DNA from: Paenibacillus kyungheensis
GTDB taxonomy: Bacteria; Bacillota; Bacilli; Paenibacillales; Paenibacillaceae
Length of the DNA: 64,000 bases
Direction of reading: 5' to 3'
Assembly (NCBI RefSeq): GCF_028606985.1
Contig: NZ_CP117416.1
Coordinates: 720,001-784,000, forward strand
In this document: piece after piece, positions 57,735 to 64,000 of the stretch
How positions within the stretch are numbered: the stretch's first letter is position 1
How the letters are laid out: each line of letters opens with the position of its first letter
Notes under the pieces: generated by a model
Database searches by the model: none
What the model saw: the letters and a program-made list of their open reading frames with translations, nothing else
Told to the model about the DNA's origin: nothing
Position numbers and translations under genes: made by a program

Positions 57735-57783
57735 GTGATATTAGCTTATACAGGGATATGTCTCTGTTATTACATGCTAAACT

Positions 57784-57828
57784 AAAAAAAGAAACCCTGA
57801 AAAGTATCACTTATCAGGGTTTCTTTTT
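57784..57828. terminator. Terminator between the GNAT gene and the convergent Fe-S gene
   Basis: AAAGAAACCCTGA pairs with TCAGGGTTTCTTT, with A- and T-rich flanks, so it serves both convergent genes. Confidence 0.87.
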
Positions 57829-57879
57829 CATATCAATTACAAAATAAAAATGTACTCTAGTATTATGCTACATTTGCTA

Positions 57880-59217
57880 TTAGGCAAAGCACTTTTCAAA
57901 TTTCATCAGCAATTTAGGATTACCTTTGAGCCGTAGTTTTCCTGTGAGTAAGGCTACGCCTACATTTTTTTCTTTCGCTACGATTTTAAGCCATGTTTTG
58001 CTGTCTACAGTAATCTGGATGTCGGGTGTACCCTGTAGACCATCTTGTACCTGAAGCTTTTTATCTCGAATATCGAATGTGGTTTGTCTATTTTCATCAC
58101 CTATGAACGTAAAGTGATACGTGCAGTTTAAGTCTGCTGACTGATTCGGCTGAAATACATGAGGCATAAGAGTCACCAGAAGACCGATCGAATTGGGTAT
58201 TAATCCATTACCAACACGTTTGATCGTTTTATGAGGAAAACGTTTTTTGACATGCGCTTCTGCATCTGAATTCGGTATCACATAAATAGTCTCTTCTTTT
58301 GCTTGCAACGGTTTTACGATATCTTTCATAAATCCTTTGCGATCTTCTAGAAATGGCCCGATTACATCATCGCCTGCCGGACACACAGATAAGCAATAAG
58401 CCGCTTTATAATTAGCACCAAAACTCAAACTTTGCCACCATGAAGCCGCTTCAGTTGCTGGTACTTCGCTCCGGAATTCTTTCGTATTTTTGCTCTCTAC
58501 CACCGTCTCTACAAAATCGCTAAAACCACCCATAAATTCCCGATAATTATGTGTAGCACAAGATGAGAAATTGAATTGTCCATCTGCGCCGATTGCACCT
58601 ACCGGGCAGGCGGCTACGCAAACTTTGCATTCCAGACAAGGATTATAGTCGATTGGACGGTCTTCTTTGCTAACCGGAGCATCTAGTATAATAGCGCCTA
58701 ACAGAATAAAATTACCGAATTTGGGATGGATGACATTGCGATGAATCCCCATCTTACCTAAGCCTGCTGCAACCGCTACAGGTTTAAGTGAAACGACCCA
58801 AGCTTTGCCGGGAAACTTATCCATTTCCATCGGGAACCCCATAGCTGCATTCAAAGCCCGTATGCCTCGTGCTTCTAATGTAGATACGATATTATGAGAT
58901 ATATCTGCCACCCTATCCCCTGTATGATGAAATTCAATATTAGCAAGTGAGCGAGCAGGGGTACGGATCGGTTCTCGATTCATTTTAGCAACAAAGCTAA
59001 TCATCGTTTTGGCATGTGGAAATACAGATAGAATATCTTCACGTTGATCATCCAATTCGGAACGTTCCATAGAAATCACTCCGACATCATCTGCTCCAGC
59101 GTCCAGACATAATTCACGTATCCAATCATAATCAAGAATTTCATTTTTGACAGGGGTAGATTGCGCAACCGATTCATAATAACGAAGAACAGTAGGATGT
59201 TTTTTCATATCAGCCAT
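57880..59217 (-). CDS. QueG-like 4Fe-4S protein with C-terminal SCP2-like domain
   Basis: 445 residues. The N-terminal two-thirds resembles epoxyqueuosine reductase: GADDVGVISMER, GLGKMGIHRNVIHP, and ferredoxin-type cysteines CLECKVCVAACPVG and YCLSVCPAG. It lacks the QueG HEAT-repeat tail. Instead it ends with an SCP2-like fold (about 330-445: TFDIRDKKLQVQDGLQG, LLTGKLRLKGNPKLLMKF). Probably a redox enzyme other than true QueG; substrate unknown. The GTGTATATACAC palindrome in its leader is shared with the upstream marR gene, which probably controls it. Confidence 0.78.
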   Translation of the reverse strand: MADMKKHPTVLRYYESVAQSTPVKNEILDYDWIRELCLDAGADDVGVISMERSELDDQREDILSVFPHAKTMISFVAKMNREPIRTPARSLANIEFHHTGDRVADISHNIVSTLEARGIRALNAAMGFPMEMDKFPGKAWVVSLKPVAVAAGLGKMGIHRNVIHPKFGNFILLGAIILDAPVSKEDRPIDYNPCLECKVCVAACPVGAIGADGQFNFSSCATHNYREFMGGFSDFVETVVESKNTKEFRSEVPATEAASWWQSLSFGANYKAAYCLSVCPAGDDVIGPFLEDRKGFMKDIVKPLQAKEETIYVIPNSDAEAHVKKRFPHKTIKRVGNGLIPNSIGLLVTLMPHVFQPNQSADLNCTYHFTFIGDENRQTTFDIRDKKLQVQDGLQGTPDIQITVDSKTWLKIVAKEKNVGVALLTGKLRLKGNPKLLMKFEKCFA

Positions 59218-59241
59218 ATATATCGATCCTTTCTAAAATAA

Positions 59242-59253
59242 GTGTATATACAC
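59242..59253. promoter_or_regulatory. Palindromic operator before the QueG-like gene
   Basis: Perfect 12-bp palindrome GTGTATATACAC, 25 bp upstream of the ATG at 59217. The same core, with one change, occurs in the marR promoter at 59733-59752. Confidence 0.65.
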
Positions 59254-59271
59254 CTAATTGATCAAAAAAAA

Positions 59272-59730
59272 TTAATTTTGTCTATTTAGCTTCACAATAT
59301 CAGATAATTGTCTAAGTAAACCTCTATAACGATCTTCGCCCATATACTCTTGTACACGAACTTGTGCCTGTTCCCATAATGGTAAGGCAGTGTTGAGAAG
59401 GTGCTGACCGTCAGGTGTCAAAGCAATAAAACGTTTTCTACGATCCTCTCCTGGTGTAATTGATACCCATCCATTTCGTTCAAGTGGTTTTAGATCGCGT
59501 GGTAATGTAGTGCGATCCATCAAAAGTAATTCAGCAAGAGTCGTAATAGTGACCGATCCTGCTTGTTCAAGTGCCATCAGCAATGATAACTGGGTCGCTC
59601 GAAGCCCTACAGGTCTTAAATACTCATCATATAGGCTAGTAATAAAACGTGACGCTTTTCTAAAATTTAAGCAGGCGCACTCTGCTGTGTAATCGATTGT
59701 TTTGGGCAGATTAGAATTATGGTTTCTCAT
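59272..59730 (-). CDS. MarR family transcriptional regulator
   Basis: 152 residues, winged helix-turn-helix: TITTLAELLLMDRTTLPRDL recognition segment, then WVSITPGEDRRKRFIALTPDG wing. ATG 59730 is chosen because the promoter ends only 7 bp upstream; the frame runs further but would start upstream of transcription. An operator overlaps the promoter, suggesting autoregulation. Located 54 bp before the QueG-like gene on the same strand. Confidence 0.87.
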   Translation of the reverse strand: MRNHNSNLPKTIDYTAECACLNFRKASRFITSLYDEYLRPVGLRATQLSLLMALEQAGSVTITTLAELLLMDRTTLPRDLKPLERNGWVSITPGEDRRKRFIALTPDGQHLLNTALPLWEQAQVRVQEYMGEDRYRGLLRQLSDIVKLNRQN

Positions 59731-59765
59731 AAATATGAGTATATACACATATTTGTTGATGTCAA
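59731..59765 (-). promoter_or_regulatory. marR promoter with overlapping operator; transcript may be leaderless
   Basis: On the minus strand: -35 TTGACA (59765-59760), 16-nt spacer, -10 TATACT (59743-59738), then only seven bases to the ATG at 59730. The 20-bp palindrome ATATG.GTATATAC.CATAT (59733-59752) covers the -10 region. Confidence 0.7.
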
Positions 59766-59930
59766 TCTTTATGCTTGTTATACAGCGTAGCAACCAGATG
59801 AGATATTCTTCAAAAATAGCCATTTGTGCTACAATGAGTCCTTACGCTATGATAATATTCAAACACAGATCAACCATATCCGTATGAGCATCTGTAACTA
59901 CACTCGGATCATAGAGAAAGGGCAGTAACT

Positions 59931-60956
59931 ATGGCGAAAATGACAATGGCAGATGTAGCTCGTGAAGCAGGAGTATCCAAAAGTACAGTCTCCCAATATC
60001 TTAACGGGCGTTATGAATATATGAGCAGTAATACAAAAGATAAAATAGCTGCGGCGATTCAGGCATTGGATTATCGTCCGAATGTACTGGCACGTAGTCT
60101 CAAACAAAAACGTACGTTTACGATTGGCGTAATCGTTGCAAATATGTTGCATCAATTTTCTTTGGAAATCTGTCGGGGGATTGAGAGCTATTGCCGGGAA
60201 CAGGGCATTAGCGTAATTCTATGCAATACCGATGAAGATGAAGCAAGAGAACGTGAAGATCTGGAATTGTTGCGCTCCAAGCAAGTAGATGGCGTGATTG
60301 CTTTTCCGTCCGGTCAATTAACTCCTTTGTATCAGAAGCTAGTTCAAGAAGGCTTTCCATTAGTATTTGTAGATCGGAAGCTGGAAGGGGTACAGGTAAG
60401 TCGTGTCGTTGTAGATAATGAACAAGCTGCATATAAAGCGACAGAACATCTGATCCATACGGGGCACCAACATATTGCAATGCTTACAGCACCGCTGTCT
60501 ATTTCTACTCGTGTAGAGCGAGTACATGGATATACACGTGCGATGGAGGAACTATTACCACAGATCACACCGATGATATTATCGGATGAAGTTAAGCAAT
60601 TACGTCATACATTAAGCACCTGGGCACAGCAAAAGCAATTACCAACAGCAATTATTGCAGGTAATGATCTGGTATTGCTTGAAGTTCTTGCTTTTCTCAA
60701 AGAATATCAATTGCAGATTCCGCAAGATATGGCATTGATCGTATTTGATAATATACCGTTTGCTGAATTGCTAACCCCTACATTGTCTACGATTGTTCAA
60801 CCTTCGCATGACATGGGCAGACAAGCCGCAGAAATGTTACTTGCTTCGATTTCTGCACAGAGTACACAACAAGAACAACCAGCTATACAAGAAAAGCAAT
60901 TTAATTGTACATTAATGATCCGCGAATCTTCGGCACAACCGATGAATATACAATAA
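59931..60956 (+). CDS. LacI family transcriptional regulator
   Basis: 341 residues. N-terminal HTH TMADVAREAGVSKSTVSQYL and hinge RPNVLARSLKQKRT, then a periplasmic-binding-protein-like effector domain (IGVIVANMLHQFSLEICRGI.. DGVIAFPSG.. LPTAIIAGNDLVLLE). Resembles KdgR-type regulators and may control the sugar-acid operon at 61834, by inference. AAAGGGC precedes the ATG. The plus-strand region 59731-59930 holds only its leader. Confidence 0.88.
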   Translation: MAKMTMADVAREAGVSKSTVSQYLNGRYEYMSSNTKDKIAAAIQALDYRPNVLARSLKQKRTFTIGVIVANMLHQFSLEICRGIESYCREQGISVILCNTDEDEAREREDLELLRSKQVDGVIAFPSGQLTPLYQKLVQEGFPLVFVDRKLEGVQVSRVVVDNEQAAYKATEHLIHTGHQHIAMLTAPLSISTRVERVHGYTRAMEELLPQITPMILSDEVKQLRHTLSTWAQQKQLPTAIIAGNDLVLLEVLAFLKEYQLQIPQDMALIVFDNIPFAELLTPTLSTIVQPSHDMGRQAAEMLLASISAQSTQQEQPAIQEKQFNCTLMIRESSAQPMNIQ

Positions 60957-61005
60957 AATGAATACTTGATCATCAGAATAAAGATAGAACTATACGTTTG
61001 TGATC

Positions 61006-61056
61006 AAAAAAAGACCGTCCAACATCTGATCAATTTGATGTTAGACGGTCTTTTTT
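61006..61056. terminator. Terminator between the LacI gene and the convergent GNAT gene
   Basis: AAAAAAGACCGTC..AACATC pairs with TGATGTTAGACGGTCTTTTTT; bidirectional. Confidence 0.87.
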
Positions 61057-61060
61057 GGTG

Positions 61061-61516
61061 CTATACAATCATATAATCGACCCAATCGACTCTCGTACAT
61101 CCCATTCGATCAAAAAAGCGATGCGCACGTGTATTATGCGGTGCAGCTACCCAGCTCATATGAGCAAATCCATGATCTTGAGTATATGTCTGGCAGTGCT
61201 TAAACAATTGAACTTCCACTTCAGTATCTCGTAAATGCTCTTGCAGATAAAGATCGTTCATAATCGTGACTTTATCGGCTTTGATCGAGCTGAATGAAAA
61301 GTACAATGTGGCAAATCCTACGGTCTGATCATTTTGCTCGACTACAAATTGTACCCCTAATTGCAGATCCAATAACGTTGTAATTAGATGATGTAGCTTT
61401 TCTACAGGTGGTTTGGGCTTTTGATAAAAGTCTCCAATATATTCATTCATAATACTTATCAACGCTTCGACATCTGCTGTAGTTGCTTGACGAATCACTG
61501 TCGGCACAGTTTCCAA
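61061..61516 (-). CDS. GNAT N-acetyltransferase
   Basis: 151 residues. TVIRQATTADVEALISIMNE opening; the central strands VQFVVEQNDQTVGFATLYFS; the C-terminal HNTRAHRFFDRMGCTRVDW acetyl-CoA-side motif. Substrate unknown. TTG 61516 is preferred: AAAGGAG is 9 nt upstream, while the in-frame ATG codons at 61525 and 61522 directly follow that site. Confidence 0.78.
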   Translation of the reverse strand: METVPTVIRQATTADVEALISIMNEYIGDFYQKPKPPVEKLHHLITTLLDLQLGVQFVVEQNDQTVGFATLYFSFSSIKADKVTIMNDLYLQEHLRDTEVEVQLFKHCQTYTQDHGFAHMSWVAAPHNTRAHRFFDRMGCTRVDWVDYMIV

Positions 61517-61652
61517 AAACATCATCTCCTTTATATGTAAAAAATAAATATACATAATTATGAATTTAAATGCAAATAAATTTATATTTATTAGTTAATT
61601 ATTAGTTAATTATTTCAGAATGGGTCCAAAGTACCTTTTACCATATAAATAC

Positions 61653-61736
61653 AGATAACGTTTACAAAAAGACTTGTATTTATAAAATAGTTGCATTATA
61701 CTGACCTCATAAACCGATTTACTAAACCGATTTACT
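61653..61736 (+). promoter_or_regulatory. Promoter region of the sugar-acid operon: cre/LacI-type site and direct repeat
   Basis: AGATAACGTTTACA (61653-61666) fits the catabolite-repression cre consensus at 12 of 14 positions and also looks like a generic LacI-family operator. Promoter: TTGTAT (61674-61679), 17-nt spacer, TATACT (61697-61702). Just downstream, AAACCGATTTACT is repeated twice in tandem (61711-61723, 61724-61736), a possible second operator. Nothing else is seen in 61517-61833. Confidence 0.62.
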
Positions 61737-61833
61737 AAAATGAAATTAACTTATTGTGTTGAACATTTTCATATGAATTGAGCAGATGAAATAGATAGTA
61801 ATGCTCTACTTTGTAGTTGAAAGGAGATTATCA

Positions 61834-63735
61834 ATGTCGATTACTATTATTCCTACTTCTGTTTTTGCAGATGTCGTTAATGGAGAAGTTGCACAATTGC
61901 AAGTAGCTACACGTATTGCTGATCTTGGAGCACAGGGAATAGAGATTCGTCGTGAACTTTTTGTAGAGTCAGACGATAGTTTGCCTTTAGAACAGTGTAG
62001 ACAAGCGATTCAACAAGCTAATCTTTTATATACTGTCTATTCTGTACCTGCATCGTTATGGCAAAAGAATCATGGACTGAATCAAGAAATAGTATATCGT
62101 TCTTTCACAGAAGCACAGCGATTAGGAGCAGATGCAGTCAAGTTATCACTTGGTCATTACGATAATGTGCAATCTTCTATCGATGTATTGCTTACAAGTT
62201 TGGATCAATTTTTTGCTGAACAGTCATCGGTATCTCCCATTCATCTATGGATAGAAAACGATCAGACAACATACGGGGGAGATCCTGCACATATACTTTC
62301 GTTTTTTGAACAATTAGCTACTTTGCAAGCGCATTCGCAATGGTATTCGATCGGAATGACATTCGATATCGGTAACTGGTTATATGCAGGACAAGATGCA
62401 CTGGAAGCGGCGCAACATTTATCACCTTATGTGACTTATATTCATGCGAAGCATTCGGTTCGGCAAGAGAATAGATATCTAACACTTCCTTTACCGATAG
62501 AGGAAAAAGCATTATGGCGACAAGTAATCAAACTTCTTCCGAATCAAGCATGGCGGGCGATCGAATTTACTTTATCTGACGATACAGAGATTAAATATTA
62601 CAACCATGTACTAAGCACAGCAGGAAGGGGCAACATTGCGATGGATCATCCAACAGATACTGCTAGAGTAAATGGAAATAAGCTTTTACCATTATCCAAC
62701 TTACCTGTAGAAAGTAATAACACATTACTGGACATTGTGACATTTGGCGAAGCAATGACTATGTTTGTAGCTGAAGAAGTAGGCGATCTGCATAATGTAG
62801 CTTTATTTAGTAAACGATTAGCAGGAGCTGAAGCCAATGCAGCGATTGGATTTGCACGTCTCGGTCTTCGATCGGGTTGGGCAAGTAAAGTCGGTGCCGA
62901 TGCATTTGGAACTTTTGTACAACATAAGCTAGCGAGTGAACATGTGAATCTAGATCATGTACAGATAGATTCAGAACGTCCTACAGGATTTCAGCTCAAG
63001 TCCAAAGTCATCAGCGGTGATCCGCAAGTTCAATATTTCCGTCGTGGATCAGCAGCAAGTCAGATGAGTATAGCTGATCTGGATGCTACTTATTTTAGCT
63101 CAGCACGTCATTTGCATATGACAGGTATTCCATTAGCATTATCAGATCATAATCGTGTATTTGCACAGCATGTAATTCAGCAGATGCGTGCTCACCATCG
63201 AAGTATTTCATTTGATCCTAATCTGCGTCCTGCATTGTGGAGCAGTCATACTGAAATGATCGAGACGATCAACCATTTTGCTATTCAAGCTGATATCGTG
63301 TTGCCAGGTATTGAAGAAGGACAGATATTAACAGGATCATCAGTACCTGAAGAAATTGCTGAATTTTACTTGCAGCAAGGAGTCAAAGTCGTTGTCGTTA
63401 AATTAGGCCCGGCTGGTGCTTATTATCGCACGCAGGAACAATCAGGCACAGTATCTGGTTTTATCGTCGAGCAAGTGATTGATACGGTAGGTGCTGGGGA
63501 TGGATTTGCTGTTGGAACTGTTAGTGGTTGGTTAGCCGGACTGACAATAGAAGAAGCGATTACCAGAGGATGTGCCATTGGAGCTTTAGCAGTCCAATCG
63601 ATCGGCGATCATGAAGGGTATCCTTCAGAAAATGAATTACAATATATGATTGAACATCATCCCAGATATCCAGCAACAGATATAGTTGTTGAGGACGTTA
63701 CTCGTTATGACCCATCTTTGGAAGGAGTGAAATAA
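61834..63735 (+). CDS. Fused sugar-phosphate isomerase/epimerase and PfkB sugar kinase (KDG-kinase-like)
   Basis: 633 residues. Residues 1-265 form an AP-endonuclease-2-type TIM barrel (ADLGAQGIEIRREL.. DAVKLSLGHYD.. MTFDIGNWLYAG.. YIHAKHS), the fold of sugar isomerases/epimerases. Residues about 300-620 form a PfkB kinase: FGEAMTMFVAEE, RLAGAEANAAIGFARLGL, FDPNLRPALW and the catalytic DTVGAGDGFAVG. The kinase half is closest in pattern to 2-keto-3-deoxygluconate kinase. The fusion would make a substrate and then phosphorylate it. AAGGAG precedes ATG 61834. The next gene is a transporter. Confidence 0.85.
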   Translation: MSITIIPTSVFADVVNGEVAQLQVATRIADLGAQGIEIRRELFVESDDSLPLEQCRQAIQQANLLYTVYSVPASLWQKNHGLNQEIVYRSFTEAQRLGADAVKLSLGHYDNVQSSIDVLLTSLDQFFAEQSSVSPIHLWIENDQTTYGGDPAHILSFFEQLATLQAHSQWYSIGMTFDIGNWLYAGQDALEAAQHLSPYVTYIHAKHSVRQENRYLTLPLPIEEKALWRQVIKLLPNQAWRAIEFTLSDDTEIKYYNHVLSTAGRGNIAMDHPTDTARVNGNKLLPLSNLPVESNNTLLDIVTFGEAMTMFVAEEVGDLHNVALFSKRLAGAEANAAIGFARLGLRSGWASKVGADAFGTFVQHKLASEHVNLDHVQIDSERPTGFQLKSKVISGDPQVQYFRRGSAASQMSIADLDATYFSSARHLHMTGIPLALSDHNRVFAQHVIQQMRAHHRSISFDPNLRPALWSSHTEMIETINHFAIQADIVLPGIEEGQILTGSSVPEEIAEFYLQQGVKVVVVKLGPAGAYYRTQEQSGTVSGFIVEQVIDTVGAGDGFAVGTVSGWLAGLTIEEAITRGCAIGALAVQSIGDHEGYPSENELQYMIEHHPRYPATDIVVEDVTRYDPSLEGVK

Positions 63736-63737
63736 AC

Positions 63738-64000
63738 ATGCAAGAAAAGACAGCATTACCTGCTTCTCGTTGGTTAAGACTGATTCCGGTTATTTTTATT
63801 ACGTATAGCCTCGCTTATCTGGATCGTGCGAATTATAGCTTTGGCGCGGCATCAGGTATGGCACATGATCTGAATATTTCAGCAGCGATGTCATCGTTAC
63901 TGGGAGCGCTTTTCTTTCTAGGTTATTTCTTTTTCCAAATTCCAGGTGCTCATTATGCAGAGAAAAAAAGTGCGAAAAAACTGATTTTCTGGTCATTAAT
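63738..64000 (+). CDS. MFS transporter, anion:cation symporter type (partial, cut by window end)
   Basis: First 87 residues only. RWLRLIPVIFITYSLAYLDR then ANYSFGAASGMAHDLNIS: the LDRANYS motif is typical of the MFS family that carries hexuronates and similar sugar acids. Two membrane segments are visible. Starts 2 bp after the kinase fusion, with GGAGTGAAATAAAC as ribosome site, so transporter and enzyme are co-expressed. Confidence 0.85.
   Translation, partial: MQEKTALPASRWLRLIPVIFITYSLAYLDRANYSFGAASGMAHDLNISAAMSSLLGALFFLGYFFFQIPGAHYAEKKSAKKLIFWSL

Noticed and set aside
57880..59217. True epoxyqueuosine reductase (queG)
   Set aside because: C-terminal HEAT-type region absent and replaced by an SCP2-like domain; control by MarR is unexpected for a tRNA-modification gene.

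Overview
The window looks like chromosomal DNA of a low-GC Gram-positive bacterium, most likely Paenibacillus or a close relative. The grounds are a Bacillus-type rRNA/tRNA cluster, a Bacillus-order purine operon (purEKBCSQLFMNHD) with PurR-box-like and guanine-riboswitch control, strong AGGAGG ribosome sites with several TTG/GTG starts, and a WapA/RHS-type secreted polymorphic toxin. The species call is inference from content.

Layout. 1-2.8 kb: 3' part of a 23S rRNA gene, a 5S gene and seven tRNAs (Glu, Thr, His, Lys, Leu, Gly, Gly), closed by a terminator. 3-11.6 kb: ordinary chromosomal genes: a KAS III behind a FapR-like operator, an Eis-like acetyltransferase, a secreted amidase, a Gfo/Idh/MocA oxidoreductase and topoisomerase III. 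11.7-15 kb: an amino-sugar PTS (EIICB plus NanE) with an RpiR/MurR-type regulator and two identical palindromic operators. 15-18.5 kb: a GH36 alpha-galactosidase, a DUF1294 protein and a universal stress protein.

18.6-34.3 kb: the complete de novo purine pathway. Two long non-coding gaps (purC-purS and purF-purM) split it. Each gap carries a pair of oppositely oriented, nested-hairpin elements of about 150-190 bp. Stem sequences differ between copies while base pairing is kept, and the unpaired segments are conserved. This is the strongest candidate for an undescribed structured element.

34.6-57.1 kb: a polymorphic-toxin locus. A small secreted YD-repeat protein is translationally coupled to a 2853-residue RHS protein. 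That protein has a signal peptide, a stalk of roughly 90-residue repeats, YD repeats, an RHS core, a pretoxin linker and a variable C-terminal toxin, followed by its immunity gene. Downstream lies a 12.5-kb array of displaced toxin-tip/immunity cassettes. Most begin with a copy of the RHS-core/pretoxin segment and most end with a long hairpin terminator. Nearly all toxin tips are broken by nonsense codons, poly-A frameshifts or 5' truncation, while most immunity genes are intact. One cassette (51.8-53.1 kb) is undamaged and looks like a reserve tip.

57.2-64 kb: a GNAT acetyltransferase, a QueG-like Fe-S/SCP2 protein sharing an operator with a MarR regulator, a LacI regulator, another GNAT, and the start of a sugar-acid operon (isomerase-kinase fusion plus an MFS transporter cut by the window end).
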